This document shows positions 12,401 through 25,683 of a stretch of DNA of 64,000 nt, one piece after another (positions within the stretch are counted from its first letter, which is position 1; every line of letters starts with the position of its first letter). Position numbers and translations under genes: made by a program. The DNA is from Acanthochromis polyacanthus (lineage: Eukaryota; Chordata; Actinopteri; Pomacentridae), in contig NC_067118.1 in assembly GCF_021347895.1 (NCBI RefSeq), positions 34,837,255 through 34,901,254 of the forward strand, written 5' to 3'. Under the pieces are notes generated by a model that was not told the DNA's origin, made no database searches, and saw only the letters and a program-made list of their open reading frames with translations.

Positions 12401-15151
12401 CACCAGTTTAAAACACGACATAATTCAACAATTCATTGCTTTTTCTTGCTTTTCCCCAGTGTAATCAATCTTTCAGGCCTCGAATGCCATAAAACGCTAT
12501 ATTTCAGTCTTCAACATGATGAAAATCTGACAAATTATAGCTCAGCATGTGGAGCAATAAAATATGTGTATTGCAATGTTAATTAGGTAGAGTTCTATAA
12601 AGTCTCCAAATCAAACAATTAGGCACACTTAATCATATTAGAATACAAAATATTTCAAGCGTTAATTTAATTTATAACTAGAAGCATATGCAATGGAAAC
12701 TTCAATAAAAAATCCAAAGCCTGGACACTTCTACTGCTGGTGTGTGCATGTGTGTGTGCGCACATTCTCAACACTTGTGGTAGTCCACTGACCCGCTCAG
12801 TGTGCTGTGTAACTCCTGTGCAGTGGGGCCACCCTTCTTCAGCCATTTGGTTATCCAGCTCACATCAAAGCTGATGGAAGGCTGGCCCGTGGCCCAGCAC
12901 CATGACAGACTGGCGGGAAGCCCGGAACTCGAGCCCCTGGCTTGAGGCCTACAGGCCTGGGGCTGGAGGTTGACAGGGCCCAGCTATGAGCGCCTGATGA
13001 ATGGGTTCTGGCACTGGGCTGGTGATGTGTGTGAGTTTGTGTACACGCGCACACACAAAAGTCAGGCTTTCAGGGAAAGGTTATGATTGGCTGCAGTGTC
13101 AGGCAGAATGAGAGGACCAGCTTTAGGTCTTCTTACACCCAGAAATTTGGTTCCCCAGGGTCTCCGACTCGCAGACAAATGCAGAAATGTGTGCAAACAC
13201 ATACCACACGACAGTGCACATCGTTATACATGAAGTTCTCCTGAGCCTTCCTCCTAGATGGAAAACATTATTCATTACTGACACAGAGAATAATAATGTG
13301 CTTTTGAATCCAGAAAGCTCATATACTTTGACTTGAATTCATATAGTCTGAGTTGAGTTCAGAGCTTAGAGAAAGGCCAGTTATCTCAATTAGAGGAAAT
13401 ACATAACTTGTTTTCACTTGGAATTGGCATCCGTTTCCCCTCTGGCTCATATGTCGAAATGGATGCTAATTTCACAGCAAACAGGATGAAACAGAAAATG
13501 TGAATGACATAGAAACCATGTTGCATTTTTTCATTTTATATGAATCTGATGTAGTGTATTGTCCCCTAAAGCACATTCAGTTAAGACATAAACTCAATGT
13601 GGCACTAATCCTATTCTCCCTTTGATTATTAATATGTATGTTTCTAATAGTATGCAAAGGAAAATGTAATGATGTCAACTATGAGCATAAGGAAAAGGAT
13701 ACAAATCTGAAAGTGTGTCTGTCTGACTTTGGAGTAAAGTTTAGGGGACAACTCAAAATGGAAAGTTCCTGACAACAAAGTTCAAATACACAACATGGAC
13801 AAAATATATTCAGCCCTGCAGCAGAACAGGGGAATATCTGGTGCCAATATTTTCCTCACTGTCTCTCTTCTCCTTACAGCCCCTCACTTTTTACCCTGTA
13901 TGTACTTGACTGTCATACAATCTCTATCTCGCTTCTCCCTCCTCTGGCTCTCTCAAACGTTCTTTTGGATGTCAACAAAGAGAAATATGGTTTCCTGTTT
14001 ATAGAGAAGACAGCCAGAAACAAAAGTGAGAACAGTGCTCAGTCCGCAAACAATACATGGCACTGGTTTCATCATGTCTTGCGATGGGATGACAGCCTCA
14101 TACATGTGCGATTCTTTTACAAGGGGCTACATCAGTTGAAACAGTGTTAAAGCTGTCACTGTCTATGAAAGCTACGCGTGTGTTTGAAGTGCTCTGATTC
14201 CCAGCCAGTCTCCAGTTTAGCCCTTTAGCTCATCACTCGTGCTGTGGTTCCTAATGACTGTTGGAGCACCACATTGTTCCTTCTGCCTAGGAAAACAAGC
14301 TAAGACTAACTAAGACAGTGTGTTAACCTGATGCATAGTGCTGTCTGCCATAAGCCCTGAGGCTAGGCTAATGAGACAGAATTAGATTATAAAGGTACCC
14401 TGCTGAGCCACCTCTTTCTTTACCGCTTGGATGGGATCACATGAAATGGCGAGAACCCAAAACACACATACTACAAATTGTTTGAAAATTAACCAAACTC
14501 TTCTCTTCAGAAGGGGGAACCCTAGAATATCCCAGGTGTTACAGATTGACCATACAAGGACTGAGTTTTCTTCTGTACACTGTGAGGAAATTTCAGACTT
14601 AATAAATCTGAATTCAGTCTGAGGACATCCTGTGCAATCAATGGGATTTTTAGCAAGGTACACTAATGAGGAAGTTGCCTGCAAGGCAGTACATGTCTGC
14701 CTAGGAAAATCGCTTCCACTGCTATGCCTTCATCATGCTGTTCCACTCACTTTGTCCCTCTCCTGTGGCTCACAGTGAGGTAAACGGAGGTAGACCAGTA
14801 AAACCAGTCACCCATCCCAGCAACAGTCCAATGCAAGCCTACAGACATGCTACAGACCTGCACAAGTAACTCACTGTCTACAGGAGGGAATTTTTTCCTC
14901 CTGAAAGTCTGAAAAGGAGCAGAGGGGAAGTTTATTTGGGAGTGTAGAGCATTTTTGGGTCTTGTCCATTTCTATAACGTTTGGATAGTGTTTCATTGCA
15001 CTTTACCTATTGGAGGAAAAGATAAAAATGTTACTTATGTAGGGAGGGTTAGGCATCCGTGGAAAAGATGACACAAGCTTTATATATGTATATATGCAGT
15101 ATTTGTATGAAATTTCGCATTGCAGCATGTAAGCACAAATGGCTTTTACTG

Positions 15152-15154
<3 letters not shown>

Positions 15155-15183
<29 letters not shown>
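15155..15183. repeat. (TG)n microsatellite
   Basis: About 14 TG dinucleotides, followed by a looser TG/CA-rich stretch to about 15245. Confidence 0.9.
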
Positions 15184-15186
<3 letters not shown>

Positions 15187-16118
15187 CACGCACGCTCATG
15201 CATGTGTGTGCATGTGTGTTGAGTTTCTGCATGTGTGTTTATGTGAAAGCGAACATTCATGAATGTGTATGTTGGATCAGGCTGTTGAAGCCCTCTGTAC
15301 ACTGGCCTCTACAAGGTGCAGGTGTTTTCAGTCAGACCGTGGTTCCGAAGTCCTCACCCGAAGGGTTTTAAGAGACTGACATTCCTTTTAGACCTGTCCC
15401 TCTGCACTGTAGCTCTGGGGAGACTGTGTGCTAACTCAGCCTACTGCAGCTTACGGATTTCTGTTACTGTTCATTTATAGTCTCATTCTACAGAACGTTA
15501 TTTCACAGGATGTGTACTTTTTTCCGTGAATATAGCTGCAACTGTCACAGTGTCATCAAATGTATTCTATGGCCTCTGATGTAAAAGTCAGACAGCAGTA
15601 CATGCAACCCGTCGTATTTCACTCACATGGTCTGCAGTTTCAACATTATACGGGGAAAAGGAGTGAGGGGCAGAGAAATCTGTGAGGGAGGGTGCAGAGA
15701 CAGGAGGAGGATATGGTTGTCTTCCTCACTACGGTAATATATGGTCGTTCCCCAGAGCACAGCCGGATTCAAGAGAACACAAATCACCATCCTGTATAGA
15801 TGCAGGCACACAGATACACAGACTCACATGTCGCTGCACAGACATGACTTCCATCTTCAGGGGAGTTAAAAGCTTACAATCCTGTTTCACCAGTGTGTCT
15901 ATGATGTGAAGCAGACTGAGAAGGAAGCAGTGGCAATGGCAATTTTATCAAACATCTCACATTAGTCACATAAGTTAACAACTGCACTAGCCTTTGCATC
16001 CGTACTACTTGAAAGGCATAGGTTTATTCCATGTGTGTTTCAGCTTTAGTTGTGGAGGTGATAAGCGGCTATCTAGCACCATCAAATGATGAACTAGAAA
16101 AGCACTCAGAGTACGCAG

Positions 16119-16746
16119 TACTCCGCCAAGGTCGTTCATTCCTCCATATGTCATTATCAGAAATGCAGCATATTTTTGTAGAAATGCAGCATTTTTTTAA
16201 TTAGTTTTTTGATGATCAAAAATCACGGCAATATAGAATGTGGCCATTCAATATAGATGTACCCGCAAAAAAATGACCTTGCGCTGAGCACAGTCATGTG
16301 TTATGCATGTGTACGTTATGTACGGATACTGAATCATGGTACCTAAATATGTAGCAGGCCGCGGAAATTGATGGGACTCAGAAACACCTCCTGCAAATTA
16401 ATCTATTGTGCCTTGTATCATTTACAACGGATAAGTCTACAGTGGTTGATTTGTAGCAGGATCACAATCATGTGATGCGGTGTTAACCTGTTGTCATAAT
16501 TACAGTGACGCCGTGCCACTGTCTCACAATGATACAGTAATCTTTAACAAATCCCTGGATCCAGTCTGTATGCTGCATTACTACCAAAATCTAATCAGTT
16601 GGTCCTTGTGTCATTTCTGACCTTCCCTGAAAATTTCATCCAAATCTGTTAATCCATTTTTGAGTAATGTGGTGCACAGAAAGACAGACAGACAGACAAA
16701 CATATGCTGATCGTCACATAACTCTGCCGCGCTTATTCGCGGAGTA
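16119..16746 (+). mobile_element. Interspersed repeat with TACTCCGCC/CGGAGTA ends (copy 1)
   Basis: The left end TACTCCGCC and the right end CGCGGAGTA are inverted relative to each other. The right 400 bp aligns by eye with 35567-36002: shared words include ACCTAAATATGTAGC, ATGGGACTCAGAAACAC, AAAATTTCATCCAAATCTGTT and a CAGACAGACAAACATA run. No transposase ORF was found. This suggests a non-autonomous, MITE-like element or a fragment of a larger fish repeat; the family name is unknown to me. Confidence 0.65.
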
Positions 16747-17039
16747 AAAAAAACATAAAAATGCATCTCAAATTTAAAGCACTGGCTTAACAAACAGCAC
16801 AATTTCCTTCCTATCATGTTCAAAAATGTTTAACAATACAGTTTTTATTAGAACTTCACTGAAAAATCCTCACATCTGTAAATATGCAAATTCATCTGAA
16901 AAGATTAGCCTCTGCTTTCTACTACATCGCTGGTTTGTGCAATGCAGGTTTCAAGTTTTCACATTATTCTGGTCAAAGTTGCCTTTTAGATGAGGACTGA
17001 TTTCGAAACAACCTGTGATGATAAAGTCACTTAACAACT

Positions 17040-17859
17040 TAGCTTACTTGTTACAAGACGTTTTGCTTCTCTTTCAGTTGTTTCACGTTTCTTTGTTGTC
17101 ATTTTGCATCTGTGGAAGTTTTGTGTCTCTTTGTCATCTCTGATTGTTATGTTGCATGACTATTTTACCGCTCATTGTAAATGTCTACTTGTAGTTGTCA
17201 CAAATCACTCTGTAGTCATATTACATCTGTGGTCATTTCGTAATAATCTCGAGTAGCAGTAGTAGTAGTTGTAGTCTGTGTACTTTTATTGTAGTTTTAT
17301 GACTGTTCTCTGTAAACTCTGGCCTTGTTAATGATTGTTTAGTTTTTTCTTTGCAGTATTTTTTATTGTTGCTTGGTTTGTGTCTCTCTGTGGATGTTTG
17401 TCTCTCTATAGCAGTCTTCTGTCACCTCAGCATTGTCATTAATCTTTTTGTTGTTGTTTTGTGACTCTTTATAGCTGCTTTGTGTCTCATTATAGATTTT
17501 TTTGCGACTCTTTGTGGTCATTTTGTCTGTTGCAGTTGTTCTGATTGCAGTCATTTTGCATTTGATTGTAGTTGTTTTGCATCTCTTTGAAGTTGCTTTG
17601 TGTCTCTAGTTGTTTAGCCTGTTGTAGATGTTTTGTGTCTGTTCTAAGTCACTTCCTCTCTCAATGTAGTTGACTTGTGTCTCACTGTACTTGATTTATG
17701 TCGCACTGTAATTGTTTTGTGTAACACTATAGTTGTTTTGTCTCAAATTTGTTGTCATTTTGAAACTCTTTGTAGTTGTTTTGTGTCATTTTTTTGTAAT
17801 GTTGAAAACTATGATGTGTTTTTTACTTTTTATTTTCACATGTTTTTCATTTTACAACA
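17040..17859. repeat. Degenerate 21-24-bp minisatellite (TTGTAGTTGTTTTGTGTCTC type)
   Basis: Variants of ttgtagttgttttgtgtctc and tgtagtcattttgcatctc recur across about 0.8 kb with heavy divergence. The strand is strongly T+G rich. It directly abuts the 39-bp satellite on its right. No coding signal. Confidence 0.75.
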
Positions 17860-18302
17860 ACTATGATGTTTTAGTGATGTGCTGGACCACATACTAAACT
17901 ATGACATTTTTTTTCATATTTTTGACGACATACAAAACTATGACTTTTGTCCACATTTTGGACAACATACTAAACTATGTACATTTTTTTCACATCTTGG
18001 ACAACATTCTATGATGTTTTTGTCACATTTTGGACGACATACTAAACTATGGCTTTTTGTCACATTTTGGACGACATACTAAACTATGACGTTTTTGGTC
18101 AATTTTCGGACAAAAAAATGACATTTTTGATTCATTTTCAGACGTCATACTCAACTATGATGTTTTTTTCTCCATATTTCGGATGACATACTCAGCTTTG
18201 ACGTTTTTTGTCCATTTTCGGACAACAGGCTAAACTATGACGCTTTTTGTCCATTTTCAGACGTCATACTAAACTATGACGTTTTTTTGTCCATTTTCGG
18301 AC

Positions 18303-18346
18303 GACAGAAGAAGAGTGGCGGGAAGACATGCAGCAAAGGGCCGTGA
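18303..18346 (-). mobile_element. SINE-like tail fragment inside the satellite
   Basis: Contains gaagagtggcgggaagacatg and gcagcaaagggccg, the non-tRNA part of the SINE-like segment, without the tRNA-like head. It joins back to satellite sequence on both sides. Confidence 0.7.
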
Positions 18347-18495
18347 GAAAAAATGACGTTTTTTGTCCATTGTCGGACGACATACTAAACCATGACGTTT
18401 TTTGTCCTGTTTTGGACGGCATACTAAAGTATGACATTTTTTGTCCATTTCGGACGAATTATCTAGCTTTGACATTTGTTGTCCATTTTCGGATG

Positions 18496-18627
18496 ACAGA
18501 ACAAGAGTGGGGGGGAACACATGCAGCAAAAGACCACAAGCAGAAATCAAACCCGGGCCGCTGCGTCAGAGACCAGCCCATGTACATGGGTTGCCTGCTT
18601 AACCCGTTGAGCTATACGGGCACCCCA
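18496..18627 (-). mobile_element. tRNA-derived SINE-like segment 1 in satellite
   Basis: Read on the minus strand, it opens with a tRNA-like head: GTATAGCTCAACGGGTTAAG (A-box type) then GGGTTTGATTTC (B-box type, diverged), followed by a short tail with GCTGCATGTG. Satellite units flank both sides. Confidence 0.8.
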
Positions 18628-19125
18628 TCTATGACTTTTTTTTGTCCATTTTTGGACGACATACTCAGCTTTGACATTTTTTGTCCATTTTCGGACGACA
18701 TACTAAACTATGACTTTTTTTGTCCATTTTCAGACGTCATACTAAACTATGACGTTTTTTTTTGCATTTTCGGACGACAAACTAAACTATGACATTTTTT
18801 TCCATTGTCGGATGACATACTAAACCATGACGATTTTTGTCCTGTTCTAGACGACATACTAAACTATGACGTTTTTTGTCCTGTTTTGGACAACATACTA
18901 AACTATGACATTTTTTTCAATTTTCGGACAAAAAATGACGTTTTTTGTCCATTGTCGGACGACATACTAAACCATGATGTTTTTTGTCCTGTTTTAGATG
19001 ACATACTAAAATATGACGTTTTTTGTGTCCTGTTTTGGATGGTATACTAAAGTATGACATCTTTTGTCCATTTCAGGTGTAATATCAAGCTTTGACATTT
19101 GTTGTCCATACTAAACCATGACTCT

Positions 19126-19220
19126 TTGCAAGCAGAAATCGAACCGAGGCCGCTGCGTCAGAGACCATCCTCTGTACATGGGTCGCCCGCTTAACTCGTT
19201 GAGCGATATGGGCACCCCAA
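19126..19220 (-). mobile_element. tRNA-derived SINE-like segment 2 in satellite (head only)
   Basis: Minus strand carries CATATCGCTCAACGAGTTAAG and a B-box type GGTTCGATTTC. The GCTGCATGTC tail is missing, so this copy is truncated at its 3' side. Confidence 0.75.
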
Positions 19221-19301
19221 CTAGGATGTTTTTTTCTCCATTTTCGGACGACATACTAAACGATGACTTTTTTGTCCATTTTTGTAGGACGTACTTAGCT
19301 T

Positions 19302-22300
19302 TGACATTTTTGTCCATTTTCGGGTGACATACTAAACTATGACGTTTTTTGTCCACTTTCGGACGACATACTTAACGATGACATTTTTTTTCCATTTTTG
19401 GACAAAAAATTACGTGTTTTGTCCTTTGTCGAACGACATACTAAACCATGACATTTTTTTGTCCTGTTTTAAACAACATTTTCCGACAATGACGTTTCTG
19501 TCCATTTTCAGACGACATGCTAAACTATGACGTTTTTTTGTCCAGTTTTGGCTGACATAATAGACTATGACGTTTTGTCCATTTTCGGACAAAAAGAAGA
19601 ATGTTTTTGGTCCATTTTTGGACGACATACTAAACTATGACTTTTTTTCCATTTTCGGACGACATACTAAATGATGACATGTTTGTCCATTTTCGGACAA
19701 AAAATGATGTTTCTGGTCCTTTTTCAGACAACATACTAAACTATGACGTTTTTTGTCCATTTTCGGACAACATACTAAACTATGACGTTTTTCTCACATT
19801 TTAGACGACACACGAAACAATGACATTTTTGTCCATTTTCGAACAAAAAAATGACATTTTTTTGTCCATTTTCGGACGACATACTAAACTATGACGTTTT
19901 TTCTCCATATTTGGACGACATAATCAGCTTTGATGGGTTTTGTCACTTTTTCAGACGACATACTTAACTATGACGTTTTTTGTCCATTTTCGGACGACAT
20001 ATTAAACCCTGGCGTTTTTTGTCCATTTTCAGACAACATACTAAACTTTGACGTTTTTCTTCATTTTCTGACAAAAAATGAATTTTTTTTTTCAATTTTC
20101 AGACGACATACTAAACTATGACGTATTTGTCTCATTTTGAACAACATGCTAAACTATGACATTTTTGTCACATTTTGAAGGACATACTAAACTATGATTT
20201 TTTTTGTGACATTTTGGACGACATACTAAACTGTGACGTTTTTGTCACATTTTGGACAACAAACTAAATTATGATGTTTTTGATCCATTTTCTGACAAAA
20301 AATGACATTTTTGGTTCATTTTCAGACGTCATACTTAACTATGAAGGTTTTTCTCCATATTTCGGACGACATACTCAACTTTGACATTTTTTGTCCGTTT
20401 TCTGATGACATACTAAACCATGACGTTTTTTTGTCATATTTTGAATGACATGCCAAACTATGACCTTTTTGTCACGTTTTGGACGACATACTAAACTATG
20501 ATGCTTTTTGTCACATTTTGGACGACCTACTAAACTATGAGGTTTTGTCCATTTTCAGACAAAAAAATACGTTTTTGGTCCATTTTCGGACGATATAGTA
20601 AACTACGACATTTTTCTGTCTATTTTCGGATGACATACTAAACTGTGACGTTTTTTGTCCATTGTGGGACGACATACTAAACTATGACATTTTTTTCCAT
20701 TTTCGGACGACATACTAAACTATGACGTTTTTGACATTTTCGGACGACATACTGAACTATGACATTTTTTCGTCCATTTTCGGACGACATACTAAACCAT
20801 GACGTTTTTTGGCATTTTCGGACGACATACTAAACTATGACTTTTTTTGTCCATTTTCAGACAAAAAATGATGTTTTTTGTCCATTGTCAGAGGGCATAC
20901 TAAACCATGATGTTTTTTGTCATAATTGGAACGACATGCCAAACTATGACCTTTTTGTCACATTTTGGACGACATACTAAACTATGACGTTTTTGTCCAT
21001 TTTCGGACGACGTACTCAGCTTTGACAGTTTTTTGTCCATTTTCGGGTGACATACTCAACTATGACGTTTTTTGGTGTTTAAGGATGACATGCTAAACTA
21101 TGACATTTTTTGTCCATTTTCGGACGACATACTAAACTATGACATTTTTTTGTCCATTTTTAGATGACATACTAAACGATGACATTTTTTTCCATTTTCA
21201 GACAAAAAATGACGCTTTTTGTCCATTGTTGGAGGACATAATAAACCATGATGTTTTTGTCCATTTTCGGACGACATACTAAACTGTGACGTTTTTTTGT
21301 TCCATTCTGGATGAGAGAAGAAGAGTGGGGGGAGACATGCAGCAAATGGGCGCAAGCAGGATTCGAACCCGGGCCGCTGTGTCAGAGACCAGCCTCTGTA
21401 TATGTGTTGCCCGCTTAACCCATTGAGCTATACAGGTACCCTGCCAATGATGTTTTTTTATACTAAGCCATACTAAATCATGACATTTTGGTCCTGTTTT
21501 GGCTGACATACGAAACCATGATGTTTATTGTCCTGTTCTGGATGACATACTAAAGCATGACGTTTTTTGTCCATTTTCAGATGACATATAAACTATGACA
21601 TTTTTGTCCATTTTCAGACGTCATACTAAACTATGACCTATTTTGGCATTTTCGGACGACAAACTAAACTATGACATTTTTTTCCCTTTTTGAACAAAAA
21701 ATGAAGTTTTTTGTCCATTGTTGGACGACATACTAAACCACGACGTTTTTTTGTCATATTTTGAACGACATGCCAAACTATGACGCTTTTTGTCACATTT
21801 TGGACGACCTACTAAACTATGAGGTTTTGTCCATTTTCAGACAAAAAAAAGACGTTTTTGGTCCATTTTCGGACGATATAGTAAACTACGACATTTTTCT
21901 GTCTATTTTCGGATGACATACTAAACTGTGACGTTTTTTGTCCATTGTGGGACGACATACTAAACTATGACATTTTTTTCCATTTTCGGACGACATACTA
22001 AACTATGACGTTTTTGACATTTTCGGACGACATACTGAACTATGACATTTTTTCGTCCATTTTTGGACGACATACTAAACCATGACGTTTTTTGGCATTT
22101 TTGGACGACATACTAAACTATGACATTTTTTTGTCCATTTTCAGACAAAAAATGATGTTTTTTGTCCATTGTCAGAGGGCATACTAAACCATGATGTTTT
22201 TTGTCATAATTGGAACGACATGCCAAACTATGACCTTTTTGTCACGTTTTGGACGACATACTAAACTATGACGTTTTGTCCATTTTTGGACAAAAAAGGA

Positions 22301-22492
22301 CGTTTTTGGTCCATTTTCGGACGATATAGTAAACTACGACGTTTTTCTGTCTATTTTTGGATGACATACTAAACTGTGACGTTTTTGTCCATTTTCGGAC
22401 GACGTACTCAGCTTTGACAGTTTTTTGTCCATTTTCGGGTGACATACTCAACTATGACGTTTTTTGGTGTTTAAGGATGACATACTAAACTA
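19302..22492. repeat. 3191-bp higher-order duplication, copy 1
   Basis: Every landmark here recurs exactly 3191 bp to the right (for example ORF frames at 19339, 19930, 21137 and 22266 recur at 22530, 23121, 24328 and 25457). It contains SINE-like segment 3. The only difference I noticed is C at 21246 versus T at 24437. Confidence 0.9.
21311..21445 (-). mobile_element. tRNA-derived SINE-like segment 3 in satellite (type A)
   Basis: Minus strand: GTATAGCTCAATGGGTTAAG head, perfect B-box type GGTTCGAATCC, then GCTGCATGTCTCCCCCCACT. This is the best preserved internal Pol III promoter of the set. Confidence 0.85.
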
Positions 22493-25400
22493 TGACATTT
22501 TTGTCCATTTTCGGGTGACATACTAAACTATGACGTTTTTTGTCCACTTTCGGACGACATACTTAACGATGACATTTTTTTTCCATTTTTGGACAAAAAA
22601 TTACGTGTTTTGTCCTTTGTCGAACGACATACTAAACCATGACATTTTTTTGTCCTGTTTTAAACAACATTTTCCGACAATGACGTTTCTGTCCATTTTC
22701 AGACGACATGCTAAACTATGACGTTTTTTTGTCCAGTTTTGGCTGACATAATAGACTATGACGTTTTGTCCATTTTCGGACAAAAAGAAGAATGTTTTTG
22801 GTCCATTTTTGGACGACATACTAAACTATGACTTTTTTTCCATTTTCGGACGACATACTAAATGATGACATGTTTGTCCATTTTCGGACAAAAAATGATG
22901 TTTCTGGTCCTTTTTCAGACAACATACTAAACTATGACGTTTTTTGTCCATTTTCGGACAACATACTAAACTATGACGTTTTTCTCACATTTTAGACGAC
23001 ACACGAAACAATGACATTTTTGTCCATTTTCGAACAAAAAAATGACATTTTTTTGTCCATTTTCGGACGACATACTAAACTATGACGTTTTTTCTCCATA
23101 TTTGGACGACATAATCAGCTTTGATGGGTTTTGTCACTTTTTCAGACGACATACTTAACTATGACGTTTTTTGTCCATTTTCGGACGACATATTAAACCC
23201 TGGCGTTTTTTGTCCATTTTCAGACAACATACTAAACTTTGACGTTTTTCTTCATTTTCTGACAAAAAATGAATTTTTTTTTTCAATTTTCAGACGACAT
23301 ACTAAACTATGACGTATTTGTCTCATTTTGAACAACATGCTAAACTATGACATTTTTGTCACATTTTGAAGGACATACTAAACTATGATTTTTTTTGTGA
23401 CATTTTGGACGACATACTAAACTGTGACGTTTTTGTCACATTTTGGACAACAAACTAAATTATGATGTTTTTGATCCATTTTCTGACAAAAAATGACATT
23501 TTTGGTTCATTTTCAGACGTCATACTTAACTATGAAGGTTTTTCTCCATATTTCGGACGACATACTCAACTTTGACATTTTTTGTCCGTTTTCTGATGAC
23601 ATACTAAACCATGACGTTTTTTTGTCATATTTTGAATGACATGCCAAACTATGACCTTTTTGTCACGTTTTGGACGACATACTAAACTATGATGCTTTTT
23701 GTCACATTTTGGACGACCTACTAAACTATGAGGTTTTGTCCATTTTCAGACAAAAAAATACGTTTTTGGTCCATTTTCGGACGATATAGTAAACTACGAC
23801 ATTTTTCTGTCTATTTTCGGATGACATACTAAACTGTGACGTTTTTTGTCCATTGTGGGACGACATACTAAACTATGACATTTTTTTCCATTTTCGGACG
23901 ACATACTAAACTATGACGTTTTTGACATTTTCGGACGACATACTGAACTATGACATTTTTTCGTCCATTTTCGGACGACATACTAAACCATGACGTTTTT
24001 TGGCATTTTCGGACGACATACTAAACTATGACTTTTTTTGTCCATTTTCAGACAAAAAATGATGTTTTTTGTCCATTGTCAGAGGGCATACTAAACCATG
24101 ATGTTTTTTGTCATAATTGGAACGACATGCCAAACTATGACCTTTTTGTCACATTTTGGACGACATACTAAACTATGACGTTTTTGTCCATTTTCGGACG
24201 ACGTACTCAGCTTTGACAGTTTTTTGTCCATTTTCGGGTGACATACTCAACTATGACGTTTTTTGGTGTTTAAGGATGACATGCTAAACTATGACATTTT
24301 TTGTCCATTTTCGGACGACATACTAAACTATGACATTTTTTTGTCCATTTTTAGATGACATACTAAACGATGACATTTTTTTCCATTTTCAGACAAAAAA
24401 TGACGCTTTTTGTCCATTGTTGGAGGACATAATAAATCATGATGTTTTTGTCCATTTTCGGACGACATACTAAACTGTGACGTTTTTTTGTTCCATTCTG
24501 GATGAGAGAAGAAGAGTGGGGGGAGACATGCAGCAAATGGGCGCAAGCAGGATTCGAACCCGGGCCGCTGTGTCAGAGACCAGCCTCTGTATATGTGTTG
24601 CCCGCTTAACCCATTGAGCTATACAGGTACCCTGCCAATGATGTTTTTTTATACTAAGCCATACTAAATCATGACATTTTGGTCCTGTTTTGGCTGACAT
24701 ACGAAACCATGATGTTTATTGTCCTGTTCTGGATGACATACTAAAGCATGACGTTTTTTGTCCATTTTCAGATGACATATAAACTATGACATTTTTGTCC
24801 ATTTTCAGACGTCATACTAAACTATGACCTATTTTGGCATTTTCGGACGACAAACTAAACTATGACATTTTTTTCCCTTTTTGAACAAAAAATGAAGTTT
24901 TTTGTCCATTGTTGGACGACATACTAAACCACGACGTTTTTTTGTCATATTTTGAACGACATGCCAAACTATGACGCTTTTTGTCACATTTTGGACGACC
25001 TACTAAACTATGAGGTTTTGTCCATTTTCAGACAAAAAAAAGACGTTTTTGGTCCATTTTCGGACGATATAGTAAACTACGACATTTTTCTGTCTATTTT
25101 CGGATGACATACTAAACTGTGACGTTTTTTGTCCATTGTGGGACGACATACTAAACTATGACATTTTTTTCCATTTTCGGACGACATACTAAACTATGAC
25201 GTTTTTGACATTTTCGGACGACATACTGAACTATGACATTTTTTCGTCCATTTTTGGACGACATACTAAACCATGACGTTTTTTGGCATTTTTGGACGAC
25301 ATACTAAACTATGACATTTTTTTGTCCATTTTCAGACAAAAAATGATGTTTTTTGTCCATTGTCAGAGGGCATACTAAACCATGATGTTTTTTGTCATAA

Positions 25401-25683
25401 TTGGAACGACATGCCAAACTATGACCTTTTTGTCACGTTTTGGACGACATACTAAACTATGACGTTTTGTCCATTTTTGGACAAAAAAGGACGTTTTTGG
25501 TCCATTTTCGGACGATATAGTAAACTACGACGTTTTTCTGTCTATTTTTGGATGACATACTAAACTGTGACGTTTTTGTCCATTTTCGGACGACGTACTC
25601 AGCTTTGACAGTTTTTTGTCCATTTTCGGGTGACATACTCAACTATGACGTTTTTTGGTGTTTAAGGATGACATACTAAACTA
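22493..25683. repeat. 3191-bp higher-order duplication, copy 2
   Basis: Direct tandem copy of 19302-22492 at an offset of exactly 3191 bp; similarity breaks just after 25683 where the T-run length and following unit differ. It carries SINE-like segment 4. Confidence 0.9.
24502..24636 (-). mobile_element. tRNA-derived SINE-like segment 4 in satellite (type A)
   Basis: Same sequence as segment 3, shifted by 3191 bp, so it arose by duplication and not by a new insertion. A and B boxes are intact. Confidence 0.85.

Larger units (their letters stand above)
6591..16118. other. Intergenic DNA downstream of wnt5a
   Basis: No gene recognised in 9.5 kb. Visible structure: a purine-rich tract at about 7080-7230, a C8/A24 run at 8758-8789, GT microsatellites at 9401-9444 and 15155-15183, and otherwise unique-looking AT-rich sequence. 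Short ORFs lack family motifs. Conserved enhancers are possible in this neighbourhood but cannot be seen without alignment. Confidence 0.6.

Noticed and set aside
12720..13070. GC-richer block as a possible exon or enhancer
   Set aside because: No open frame with homology or splice pattern I could recognise; conservation cannot be judged from one sequence.
21311..21445. Functional tRNA gene inside the satellite
   Set aside because: The A and B boxes are tRNA-like, but I could not fit a full cloverleaf with acceptor stem and anticodon loop, and the 3' side continues into a SINE-type tail.
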